A stretch of 37,230 bases of DNA from an uncultured Bacilli bacterium (GTDB taxonomy: Bacteria; Bacillota_I; Bacilli_A; RF39; UBA660): the NCBI GenBank assembly GCA_934101345.1, contig CAKOQV010000005.1, forward strand, positions 1 through 37,230, in the 5' to 3' direction. Shown one piece after another: positions 22,608 to 29,950 of the stretch. A program made the position numbers and the translations under genes. Each line of letters begins with the position of its first letter. The stretch's first letter is position 1. The notes beneath the pieces are model-generated. The model was given only the letters and a program-made list of their open reading frames with translations. It searched no databases and was not told the DNA's origin.

Positions 22608-23655
22608 GGTTATATCATTCCCACATTTGGGTAATTATTATATAGTATTTAATTATTTTCTTAGTAGATTATTAAAATGCACGGTAATTATTCCTCCTAA
22701 AAGTACTAGAAAGACTATAGAACTTGGTAGTAAATATTCTCCTGATTTTGTATGTGTACCTTTTAAATATAATTTGGGTAACTATATTGAAGCACTTGAT
22801 ATGGGAGCTAATGTTCTTGTTCAAGGTGGTGGCGGTTGTAGATATGGTTATTATGGTGAGTTACAAGAAAAGATACTTAGGGATTTAGGCTATGATTTTG
22901 AGTTTTATAATTTAATTTATGATAATCATATTTCTCTTAAAAAAGGGTATAAATTTTGTAAAAAGATGAATAGAAAATGTAATATATTTAGTCTTATGTA
23001 TTATCTTATTAATAGTTTATTTATGATTATATTTATTGATAAGATAGAAAGATATATTAGACTTAATATGGGATTTGAATTGATAAAAGGAGAGTTTGAA
23101 AGAGTAGAAAAGGAATTTTTTGATAGTTTTAGAGATAATGGAATTATTAAGAATATTATTATGTATTTTAGATATAGAAAGAAATTTAGAAATATTGAGA
23201 TTAACAAGCCTAATAAGCCTCTTAGAGTTAGAATAGTAGGAGAACTATTTTCTCTTATTGATTCTAGTACTTCGTTTGATATTGAAAGAAAATTAATTAA
23301 GATGGGAGTAGAAGTATATAGGGATACTGATCTTACTTATTTACTTATTACAAAGAGATTTATTCTTAATAGAATAATTAGAAGGGGTAAGAAATATCTT
23401 AAATATCATTTAGGTGCTGATGGAACTGTGAGTGTTGTTAGAAGTATTGATTCTACTTATATGGATGGTATCTTGCATTTAAAGAGTTTTGGTTGTACTC
23501 CGGAAATATCAGCGATGAGTATTTTACCTAAGATATCTAATGAATATAAAATACCTATATTATATTTTAGCTTTGATTCTGAAGATAATGAGGTTGGAGT
23601 TGATACAAGATTAGAGGCTTTTTATGATATGATTAAAAGAAGAAATAATGGCTAG
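22594..23655 (+). CDS. 2-hydroxyacyl-CoA dehydratase/activase-related protein, second of the pair
   Basis: 353 residues. Like its upstream partner it has the motifs of HgdB-like proteins: SPDFVCVPFKYNLGNYIEAL with Cys54, QGGGGCRYGYYGELQEKIL with Cys82, SFGCTPEI near residue 300, and VDTRLEAFYDMIKRR at the end. The pair together looks like a split form of the two-domain fold seen in single larger proteins elsewhere. ATG 22594 and ATG 22600 are both possible starts inside the end of the first gene; AAGG is 8 bases before the second. The stop codon closes a terminator loop. Function is not known. Confidence 0.75.
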   Translation: MIMGKVISFPHLGNYYIVFNYFLSRLLKCTVIIPPKSTRKTIELGSKYSPDFVCVPFKYNLGNYIEALDMGANVLVQGGGGCRYGYYGELQEKILRDLGYDFEFYNLIYDNHISLKKGYKFCKKMNRKCNIFSLMYYLINSLFMIIFIDKIERYIRLNMGFELIKGEFERVEKEFFDSFRDNGIIKNIIMYFRYRKKFRNIEINKPNKPLRVRIVGELFSLIDSSTSFDIERKLIKMGVEVYRDTDLTYLLITKRFILNRIIRRGKKYLKYHLGADGTVSVVRSIDSTYMDGILHLKSFGCTPEISAMSILPKISNEYKIPILYFSFDSEDNEVGVDTRLEAFYDMIKRRNNG

Positions 23656-23668
23656 TTTCTTCTTTTTT
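23635..23668 (+). terminator. Terminator of the dehydratase-like pair
   Basis: An 11-bp stem (23635-23645 with 23656-23666), 10-base loop ending in the TAG stop codon, and T-rich 3' side. Confidence 0.8.
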
Positions 23669-23690
23669 AATATAAATTTTTATAAAATTA

Positions 23691-23719
23691 TTTGTATCTT
23701 AAAAAATATATGGTATAAT
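23691..23719 (+). promoter_or_regulatory. Promoter of the VUT-like pair and regulator
   Basis: TTTGTA (23691-23696), 17-bp spacer, TATAAT (23714-23719) with TGG directly upstream (extended -10). Confidence 0.7.
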
Positions 23720-23743
23720 GTTATTGAATAAGAAGGTGTTTAT

Positions 23744-24409
23744 ATGAGTATGGTGATATTTCTTTTACTTATATGTATTTGTTTGGGATTAATATATATA
23801 GTACATAGATATTTTGATAAGCATGAATTTTATATATTAACTATTATTTATTCTGTTTTATCTTTTATTATGTCTTTTAAATTAGTTAATATATTTGGAA
23901 TTGATATTAATCTTGGTATTGTATTTTCTTCTGGATTACTTGTTATACTTTATTATTTTGTTAATAGATATGGTAAGGGTGAAGATAAGAAGTTAATTAC
24001 TACGATTGGTGTTAGTACTATTTTGCTTGGTACTATACTTCTACTTAATACTTTTATTGTTCCTTCACTTGGTGATAAGAACTCTATTATATATCAAGAA
24101 TTAATTTTTAATAATATGCCTATTCTTATATTATATCCTATTTCTTTAATTGGTACATTACTTTTTAGTAGTTATACTTTTAATGAACTTAAAAAAGAAA
24201 ATAGTAAGAGACTTATTAAGACTATACTTACAGTAATTGGTATTTTATTTGCTGATGTATTTGTATTTATATATTTTAGTTATGCTTTTATTATTAGATT
24301 TGATACTTCGATGATGATTACTTTAGGTAATTACTTAGTTAAATCTATTATAACTGTGATATATTTACTTGTTGTCAATAAGATGTTTGAAGTAAAGAAG
24401 GTGAAATAA
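23744..24409 (+). CDS. VUT/YhhQ-like integral membrane protein, first of tandem pair
   Basis: 221 residues with about six membrane segments. The stretch FKLVNIFGIDINLGIVFSSG ending in NRYG aligns with the VUT family (queuosine-precursor transporter YhhQ/QueT-like), where a K..LFG..V..G.LLFP segment is followed by a conserved acidic motif and a tyrosine-glycine. The usual TD..NE acidic pair is not seen, so the relation is distant and the substrate unknown. AAGGTG precedes the ATG by about 7 bases. It overlaps the next gene by one base (TAATG), and both have the same length and layout, so they are paralogues. Transport is an inference. Confidence 0.6.
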   Translation: MSMVIFLLLICICLGLIYIVHRYFDKHEFYILTIIYSVLSFIMSFKLVNIFGIDINLGIVFSSGLLVILYYFVNRYGKGEDKKLITTIGVSTILLGTILLLNTFIVPSLGDKNSIIYQELIFNNMPILILYPISLIGTLLFSSYTFNELKKENSKRLIKTILTVIGILFADVFVFIYFSYAFIIRFDTSMMITLGNYLVKSIITVIYLLVVNKMFEVKKVK

Positions 24410-25083
24410 TGAATTATATTGTTTTAATTACAGAGATACTTCTTACTTTCTTTTTGATCTTTTTAGCATATAAAATGGGCAAGAAAGATGGTTTATATTT
24501 GGGTATAGCTTTATTTAGTTCTATTTTGTGTGTAATGTTATTTAAGATGGTTAATATGTTTGATTTTGATGTTAATATGGGTATTCCTTTTATAGTGGGA
24601 ATATTACTTCTTAATAATATTATTATTCATAGATATGGATTTGATGAAATGACAAAAATACTTCGTACTTTTGGTACAGCGTATATTCTTACTTATATGG
24701 TTATTATGATTACTACTTTAACTATTGGTAGTAAATATAATTTGACTAGTAATGATAGTTATAATCTATTATTTGGGCATGATTTATCTAATATTAGATA
24801 CTTTATTGGAGGCCTTCTGTCAATTGGTATGACTATATGGATGGGTAGTAATATTTATGATAATATTAGAAAAAATAAGAATAATATTATATTTAATAAT
24901 GTTGGTTCAATATTAGTAGTTTTATTTATTGAAAGTATTATTTTTGTTAGTATAGCACATATTGGTAATTATACAGTAGTGGAACTATTTGGTATGGTTG
25001 TTATTAGATATTTAATAGAAGTTGTAATTGGCTTATTGGGATTAATACCAGTATATTTGATTGTTAAAAGAAAAGATAAGTAG
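24409..25083 (+). CDS. VUT/YhhQ-like integral membrane protein, second of tandem pair
   Basis: 224 residues, polytopic, paralogous to the upstream protein. The matching block is FKMVNMFDFDVNMGIPFIVG with HRYGFDEMTKILRTFG after it, where NLGIVF and NMGIPF, and NRYG and HRYG, correspond. Near the C-terminus FGMVVIRYLIEVVIGLLGLI resembles the last helix of the VUT fold. The one-base overlap with the preceding gene and the shared fold suggest that the two may work as a heteromer. The regulator gene begins 12 bases later. Substrate unknown; a queuosine-precursor or other vitamin-like compound is only a family-based possibility. Confidence 0.6.
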   Translation: MNYIVLITEILLTFFLIFLAYKMGKKDGLYLGIALFSSILCVMLFKMVNMFDFDVNMGIPFIVGILLLNNIIIHRYGFDEMTKILRTFGTAYILTYMVIMITTLTIGSKYNLTSNDSYNLLFGHDLSNIRYFIGGLLSIGMTIWMGSNIYDNIRKNKNNIIFNNVGSILVVLFIESIIFVSIAHIGNYTVVELFGMVVIRYLIEVVIGLLGLIPVYLIVKRKDK

Positions 25084-25094
25084 GTGAATGTAAT

Positions 25095-25760
25095 ATGAGA
25101 ACAAGAAAACAGGAATTAGTAAGTGATGATTTAAAGCCTTTTGTATGTGGAATTATTAAGGAGTATAGAGAAAAGTATAATTATTCTTTGGAAGATTTGG
25201 CTAGGGCTTTAAATTATAAAAAGAATAGACAAACATTACATAAGTATGAAACTGGTACGCTTAATATTCCTTATGAAATTTTTTTTGATATAGCTGAGAT
25301 ATTTAATATTAGTTCAGATGTTATTAAAGATATTCCTATGACTAGGGAAGAAGAAGAATTATTTGAAAAGAAACTTATTAAGAATTATGTTAATACTTTT
25401 AATGGTAATAAGAATGTTACTTCAAGAGGGGAAAAGATTGTTAATACTTATAAGAATGCTTCATATGAACCTGTCAGTAAGCAATGTGCTTTATCTATTA
25501 AACTTACTGATGATTCAATGGCTCCGATATATTTAAAAGGGGATAGAATATTCTTTAGAAAGAAGGATAGTTATAATAATGGTGATGATATTGTTATAGC
25601 TGTTAAGGGTAATACTTTATCTGTTAGAAGATTATATAAGAGTAATAAGGCTATTATTCTTCAGGCAATGAATCCTAAGTATCAAACTATTGTAGTTAAT
25701 GTCTTTTCAGAAGATATGATACTTGGTAAAGTTGAAACTATGAGTAGAGAAGTAAGATAG
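25095..25760 (+). CDS. HTH regulator with S24 (LexA/CI-type) C-terminal domain
   Basis: 221 residues. The N-terminal XRE-type helix-turn-helix (about 14-76) includes YSLEDLARALNYKKNRQTLH and YETGTLNIPYEIFFDIAEIF. The C-terminal S24 fold (about 130-215) holds the serine-nucleophile motif DDSMAPIYLKGDRIFFRK with Ser141. The partner lysine of LexA-type dyads (VKRL) is arginine here (VRRL, Arg178), and no Ala-Gly or Cys-Gly cleavage pair is seen about 35 residues before the serine. Self-cleavage is therefore doubtful. It is the last gene of the VUT-like operon, so it may control these transporters. AGGTGAATG lies before the start. Confidence 0.85.
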   Translation: MRTRKQELVSDDLKPFVCGIIKEYREKYNYSLEDLARALNYKKNRQTLHKYETGTLNIPYEIFFDIAEIFNISSDVIKDIPMTREEEELFEKKLIKNYVNTFNGNKNVTSRGEKIVNTYKNASYEPVSKQCALSIKLTDDSMAPIYLKGDRIFFRKKDSYNNGDDIVIAVKGNTLSVRRLYKSNKAIILQAMNPKYQTIVVNVFSEDMILGKVETMSREVR

Positions 25761-25781
25761 TATAGGAAACAAAAAATATAA

Positions 25782-25806
25782 AAAAGACTTCATTACGAAG
25801 CCTTTT
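25782..25806 (-). terminator. Terminator of hbs
   Basis: On the minus strand AAAAGGCTTC-GTAAT-GAAGTCTTTT, a 10-bp stem with one G.T pair and a T-run. On the plus strand the same position is an A-C mismatch, so it is weaker for the converging regulator gene. Confidence 0.75.
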
Positions 25807-25820
25807 ATTTTTGACTTAAA

Positions 25821-26093
25821 TTAGTTTAAAGCATCTTTTAGTTTGCTTCCAGCTTTGAATCCTGGAACAACTCTAGCAGCAATTTTAACTGTTTCACCAG
25901 TTTGTGGGTTTCTTCCTTCTCTTGCATCTCTCTTTTTAGCAGTGAAAGTTCCGAATCCTACGAATGTTACTTTTCCTTCTTTTTTAAGTCCTTCAGTAAT
26001 TCCTTCAATCATTGCTTCTAATGCTCTTCCAGCATCTGCTTTTGTTAAATCAGCTTTTTCAGCTATAAATTCTACTAATTCTGCTTTTGTCAT
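25821..26093 (-). CDS. hbs: Histone-like DNA-binding protein HU
   Basis: 90 residues from ATG 26093, behind GGAGGTAAT; an open frame reaching 26126 passes through the ribosome-binding site. HU is the main nucleoid protein, a dimer that bends DNA. The helical base MTKAELVEFIAEKADLTKAD is followed by VTFVGFGTFTAKKRDAREGR, NPQTGETVKI and PGFKAGSKLKDAL. RNPQTG is the arm-tip motif whose proline intercalates. In Bacillus hbs lies next to spoIVA; here a permease is inserted in between. Codon use is less AT-biased than average, in line with high expression. Confidence 0.97.
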   Translation of the reverse strand: MTKAELVEFIAEKADLTKADAGRALEAMIEGITEGLKKEGKVTFVGFGTFTAKKRDAREGRNPQTGETVKIAARVVPGFKAGSKLKDALN

Positions 26094-26118
26094 TTTTATT
26101 ACCTCCATTTTGTATGAT

Positions 26119-26137
26119 GTAAACATGCTATGTTTAC
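26119..26137. repeat. Perfect palindrome in the hbs leader
   Basis: GTAAACA-TGCTA-TGTTTAC, 7-bp arms with a 5-base centre. It lies between the hbs promoter and the ribosome-binding site, so it could be an operator or an mRNA hairpin. Confidence 0.6.
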
Positions 26138-26144
26138 TACATTA

Positions 26145-26173
26145 AAGATATCATATAATTGCAATAAAATCAA
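26145..26173 (-). promoter_or_regulatory. Candidate promoter of hbs
   Basis: Minus strand TTGATT (26173 to 26168), 17-bp spacer, TATCTT (26150 to 26145) with TGA directly upstream (extended -10). Confidence 0.5.
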
Positions 26174-26285
26174 GGCTTTTGTAATAAATTAAAAAATATT
26201 TCGTAAAATTAACTAAATGTATACTGATATGTAAAAAAGATTTAGTATAGTTTACATTTTAAGTGTTAATAATAATAGTATGTTA

Positions 26286-26314
26286 TTGTCAGTTTGTTCT
26301 TGTTGTGCTATAAT
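26286..26314 (+). promoter_or_regulatory. Sigma-A type promoter of the AI-2E-type permease
   Basis: TTGTCA (26286-26291), 17-bp spacer, TATAAT (26309-26314) with TGC (extended -10). Confidence 0.8.
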
Positions 26315-26340
26315 AAGTTTGATTTAGGGAGGATAGTAAT

Positions 26341-27507
26341 ATGAAATTTAAAACAAGAAAAGATATTTTATTTATTATTTCATATATTGCTATAATTATT
26401 TTTGCACTTGTTAATTTTGATAAGATTATAAATGTATTAGAATATTTACTTGATATATTGTCTCCATTTATTATAGGCGCGCTTTTAGCATTTGTATTGA
26501 ATGTGTTAATTAAGTTTATTGAAATAAAAATATTTGGTAAAATTAAAAATGGTAAAGTATGGAATAAGATCAAGAGACCTCTTAGTATTACTATTAGTTT
26601 AATACTTGTAGGACTTATTATTTATTTTGTTATGAATTTGCTTATTCCACAGCTTAGAAATTCAGTTTCTTTATTTACTGAGACTTTACCTGGATATAAA
26701 GAGGATGTTATTGATATACTTGAGAAATTTGATGTTGGAGAAAAGACTATTGGTAAGGTTAGTGAATATCTTGATAATTTTACTAAGGTTATTACTGATT
26801 ATATAAAGGGTAATTCTAAAGATGTTTTATCTATTACTACTGAAGTTGCTGCTTCAATTATTACTATTGTTAGTAAGGGTATTATTTCTCTTGTGTTTGC
26901 TATATATATTATTGCTCAGAAAGAAACTTTAAAAAGACAAGTAAATAAACTTATGAAGGCTTATTTAAGACCTAAGGTTAGTGATAAGATTACTGATATA
27001 GCAGTTATGTCTAATAAGACATTTTCTAACTTTGTTACTGGACAATGCTTAGAGGCTATTATATTTGGCGCTTTGTGTTTCTTTGGTATGCTTGTTCTTA
27101 GACTTCCTTATGCTTCTACAATATCTGTTGTAATTGGATTTACTGCTTTAATACCAGTATTTGGTTCGATTATTGGTACTGCCCTTGGAGCATTCTTAAT
27201 TCTGATGATTAGTCCAGTTAAGGCTATCATATTTGTAGTATTTATAATTGTTTTACAACAGTTAGAAGGCAATCTTATTTATCCTAAAGTGGTAGGTAAA
27301 TCTATTGGACTTCCTGGAATGTGGGTACTATTTTCTGTAACTATTGGGGCAAGCGTTGCAGGAATATGGGGTATGCTTGTAGCTACGCCTTTGTTCTCAG
27401 TATTATATTCTATATTTTCTAAGATGGTCAATGATAGAATTAATAAAAATAAAGTGGCTATTAAAGTAGATGAAAAAAATAGTAAATTAGAAGAAAAAAA
27501 GGCTTAA
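26341..27507 (+). CDS. AI-2E family transporter
   Basis: 388 residues with about eight membrane segments in the usual layout: two N-terminal helices (about 8-25 and 36-58), a helix near 78-100, then a soluble helical region (about 105-155) followed by five more. The conserved C-terminal part SIIGTALGAFLILMISPVKA, then QQLEGNLIYPKVVGKSIGLP, is diagnostic of PF01594. Members have been linked to AI-2 export or sodium/proton antiport; the real substrate cannot be told from sequence. AGGGAGGA precedes the ATG. It is a single gene inserted between hbs and spoIVA, convergent with spoIVA over a shared terminator. Confidence 0.92.
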   Translation: MKFKTRKDILFIISYIAIIIFALVNFDKIINVLEYLLDILSPFIIGALLAFVLNVLIKFIEIKIFGKIKNGKVWNKIKRPLSITISLILVGLIIYFVMNLLIPQLRNSVSLFTETLPGYKEDVIDILEKFDVGEKTIGKVSEYLDNFTKVITDYIKGNSKDVLSITTEVAASIITIVSKGIISLVFAIYIIAQKETLKRQVNKLMKAYLRPKVSDKITDIAVMSNKTFSNFVTGQCLEAIIFGALCFFGMLVLRLPYASTISVVIGFTALIPVFGSIIGTALGAFLILMISPVKAIIFVVFIIVLQQLEGNLIYPKVVGKSIGLPGMWVLFSVTIGASVAGIWGMLVATPLFSVLYSIFSKMVNDRINKNKVAIKVDEKNSKLEEKKA

Positions 27508-27527
27508 TTGTGTTAAGTCTTTTTATA
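27496..27527. terminator. Bidirectional terminator between the AI-2E permease and spoIVA
   Basis: A 12-bp stem (27496-27507 with 27513-27524, one G.T on the plus strand), with A before and T after, so it serves both directions. It includes both stop codons. Confidence 0.85.
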
Positions 27528-28992
27528 TTACTATGGCTATCATATTAGATGAACCTTTATTTATTATTTTTGTTAGTGTTTGACATAATTTAAATCTTAT
27601 ATTATCTGGCATCATTGATAGTTTAGCTTGGATACCTTCTTGTACTATAACATCTAGGCTTCTACCAAATATTTCACTTTTCCAAATACCACTTTCATTT
27701 TCATTTTTAGTTAAGTAGTCTATTAATTCTTTACTCTGTAATTCGCTTCCAATGATAGGTTCGAATGTACTTTCAACATCTACTTTTATCATATGTATTG
27801 ATGAAGCTTTGGCTTTAAGTTTTATACCATATCTTGAACCTTGTTTTATTATTTCTGGTGGATCTAACTTCATATCTTCAAGAGTAGGAGAAGCAATACC
27901 ATATCCTGTTTGCTTAACCATTTTTAGAGCACTCTTTATTTGATCATATTCTCTTTTGGCAACATTTAATTCTTGGAATAATGAAAGTAAGTCTGCCTTG
28001 GTACCGACAGTAACTCCTATGGTATCTTTTAGTACTTGGCTGTATAATCCTGCAGGGGCTTCTAGATTTATAGTAACTTCACCTGTCGCTGGATCTACTT
28101 CAGATATATATGATTTTGAAATGTATTCTGATTCAGTAAAGTTATTATTTATTTTATCTATGTCTTTTAGTTTATTTACTTCAGTTATTGCTTCTTTTAT
28201 TTTGGTTATATATTCTGCTTTTATATAGTTATCTGGATTTAGGACCGCTATCCACTCGGGCATATTTACTTTTATTTGTTCTATTGGAAATTCGTATAGG
28301 GCTTCTTTTAAAATACCATACATATCTTTTTCTTGCATAGATTCGATGTTTATTGGTAATACTGGTACTTTGTATTCTTCTTTCATTTTAGCTGCAAGTC
28401 TTTCAGTATCAGGAAGCATTGGATGAGTAGAATTTAATAATACTATATAGGGTTTACCTATGGAAGTTAATTCTTCAATTACTGTTTTTTCAGCCTCTAG
28501 ATATTCACTTCTTGGTATTTCTCCAATAGAACCATCAGTAGTTACAACTATTCCAATGGTGGAATGATCTTTAATTACTTTTTCTGTTCCTATTTCTGCA
28601 GCCTCTATAAAGGGAATTGGTTCTTGATACCATGGTGTCATAACTAGTCTTGGACCATTATCATCCTCATAACCTTTGGCTGCTGGAATTACATATCCTA
28701 CACAATCTATCATTCTTATATTAGCAGAAAAATCTTCTATTTGAATTTTAGTTGCCGTAGCTGGAACGAATTTTGGTTCAGTAGTCATTATAGTTTTACC
28801 TGCTGCTGCCTGCGGTAGTTCATCTAAACATCTCTTTCTTTCATATTCATCTTGAATATTTGGAATTATTAAGTTTTCCATAAACTTTCTAATAAAAGTT
28901 GATTTTCCTGTACGAACTGCTCCAACAACTCCTAGATATATGTCTCCTCCAGATCTTTGACCAATACTTTTTATAACTTCTATTTTTTCCAT
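27523..28992 (-). CDS. spoIVA: Spore coat morphogenetic ATPase SpoIVA
   Basis: 489 residues against 492 in B. subtilis, conserved end to end. SpoIVA uses ATP to polymerise on the forespore surface and forms the basement layer of the coat. The Walker A GAVRTGKS has its lysine at position 30 and the sensor pair Thr70-Thr71 (IMTTEPKFVPA), the same numbering as the Bacillus protein. Walker B MIDCVGY follows. The C-terminal end GRSLDVIVQEGIQAKLSMMP and the hydrophobic tail SNMIAIVI, used for localisation, are intact. AGAGGT precedes ATG 28992. A mother-cell-type promoter candidate is upstream. Confidence 0.99.
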   Translation of the reverse strand: MEKIEVIKSIGQRSGGDIYLGVVGAVRTGKSTFIRKFMENLIIPNIQDEYERKRCLDELPQAAAGKTIMTTEPKFVPATATKIQIEDFSANIRMIDCVGYVIPAAKGYEDDNGPRLVMTPWYQEPIPFIEAAEIGTEKVIKDHSTIGIVVTTDGSIGEIPRSEYLEAEKTVIEELTSIGKPYIVLLNSTHPMLPDTERLAAKMKEEYKVPVLPINIESMQEKDMYGILKEALYEFPIEQIKVNMPEWIAVLNPDNYIKAEYITKIKEAITEVNKLKDIDKINNNFTESEYISKSYISEVDPATGEVTINLEAPAGLYSQVLKDTIGVTVGTKADLLSLFQELNVAKREYDQIKSALKMVKQTGYGIASPTLEDMKLDPPEIIKQGSRYGIKLKAKASSIHMIKVDVESTFEPIIGSELQSKELIDYLTKNENESGIWKSEIFGRSLDVIVQEGIQAKLSMMPDNIRFKLCQTLTKIINKGSSNMIAIVI

Positions 28993-29021
28993 TTACATAC
29001 CTCTTTTCTTTTTATCACTAA

Positions 29022-29049
29022 ATATTATGTCTAATAAAATGAAATATAA
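29022..29049 (-). promoter_or_regulatory. Candidate sigma-E type promoter of spoIVA
   Basis: Minus strand TTATATT (29049 to 29043), 13-bp spacer, CATAATAT (29029 to 29022). Its -35 (one base different), spacer and -10 match those before yabG. It lies directly after the terminator of the amidotransferase gene. Confidence 0.6.
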
Positions 29050-29051
29050 CT

Positions 29052-29078
29052 AAAAAAAGAAAGTTAGTGCTTTCTTTT
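29052..29078 (-). terminator. Terminator of spoVIF-amidotransferase
   Basis: Minus strand AAAAGAAAG-CACTAA-CTTTCTTTT, a 9-bp stem then further T. The TAA stop is in the loop. Confidence 0.8.
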
Positions 29079-29690
29079 GTATACTTCTTTTAAGAAGTAA
29101 TTATCTAGCGCTTCGGTATTATCTAAATCTTCAGGATGAAACTGAACTCCAAGTAGAAAATGATTATCATCTATGTATTCAATACTTTCGATTATGTTAT
29201 CTTGAGAAACTGCTGATACGATGAATGGCTTTTTTACTTTATCTATGGCGTAGAGATGTCTAGTATTTACTTCTAATGTTGGTCCAAATAATTTATACAT
29301 TATAGTGTCTTCTTTGATGTTTATGATATGTTTTTTATCTTTATTATAATGATTATTTATTTTTATCAAGTCATCTTCGCTATTACTATTATTACTATAT
29401 AAACCAAGTATTTGATGACCCATACATATTCCTAGTATAGGTATGTTATGATGAAAACAATAGTCCACTATTTGAAAATGATATGAATAGATATCACTAC
29501 TACCTTGTATTATGATTCCATCATATAAATTTAATACTTCGGTATCGATAGGACTATTATCGTAGTTAAGTATGGCTATGTAGTTGCATTTATTGTGGAT
29601 ATATTTTAAATTATTTTTTGTTACTACTTGTAAATTAACATTATTTAATACTTCATCTCTTGCTACTATACCAATGGTTATATTATTCAT
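29064..29690 (-). CDS. Class I glutamine amidotransferase-like hydrolase (peptidase C26 type)
   Basis: 208 residues. The nucleophile elbow is ILGICMGHQILG (about 84-95, Cys in the centre), and the His-Glu pair is in GVQFHPEDL (about 182-190). This triad and the DGIIIQGSSD oxyanion strand resemble gamma-glutamyl-GABA hydrolases (PuuD-like), which cut gamma-glutamyl bonds. No synthase partner domain is fused or adjacent. The ATG shares one base with the spoVIF stop, so it is translated together with a late sporulation gene and may act in the mother cell. Possible substrates include gamma-glutamyl peptides, but none is shown. Confidence 0.85.
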   Translation of the reverse strand: MNNITIGIVARDEVLNNVNLQVVTKNNLKYIHNKCNYIAILNYDNSPIDTEVLNLYDGIIIQGSSDIYSYHFQIVDYCFHHNIPILGICMGHQILGLYSNNSNSEDDLIKINNHYNKDKKHIINIKEDTIMYKLFGPTLEVNTRHLYAIDKVKKPFIVSAVSQDNIIESIEYIDDNHFLLGVQFHPEDLDNTEALDNYFLKEVYKRKH

Positions 29691-29932
29691 TAAATCATTT
29701 TATCTAAGTTATTTGGGACTTTGTCATTTAATATTGTTTCAATTATTTTTTGTTCTTTTTCCTTAGATACCTCTCTTCCTGTCATTTTGGATAAATCTCC
29801 AATTACCTCGCGTAATACTTTCTCATCTTTCATATTACTTTTTTGTAATTTGTCCGCTAGGTCAAGAATAGTATTTTTATCTACATTAGTTTTCTTTTCA
29901 ATTCGTTTAAAAAAATTATCAGAAAAATTCAT
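29690..29932 (-). CDS. spoVIF: Stage VI sporulation protein F
   Basis: 80 residues (B. subtilis about 88). The family pattern is clear: FFKRIEKKTNVDKNTILDLA, then DKLQKSNMKDEKVLREVI and LSKMTGREVSKEKEQKIIET, ending with DKMI. SpoVIF is a small mother-cell regulator needed for late coat gene expression, acting with GerE in Bacillus. AGGAGGT stands 7 bases before ATG 29932. The first gene of a pair with an amidotransferase. An exact CATACAAT -10 lies 18 bases upstream, fitting late mother-cell control. Its small size and helical nature make distant homologues easy to miss, but here the match is good. Confidence 0.9.
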   Translation of the reverse strand: MNFSDNFFKRIEKKTNVDKNTILDLADKLQKSNMKDEKVLREVIGDLSKMTGREVSKEKEQKIIETILNDKVPNNLDKMI

Positions 29933-29950
29933 TAAAAAACCTCCTAATAC

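Noticed and set aside
25843..26145. A 100-codon open frame opposite hbs
   Set aside because: HU on the other strand is certain; the antisense frame only mirrors its less AT-biased codons.
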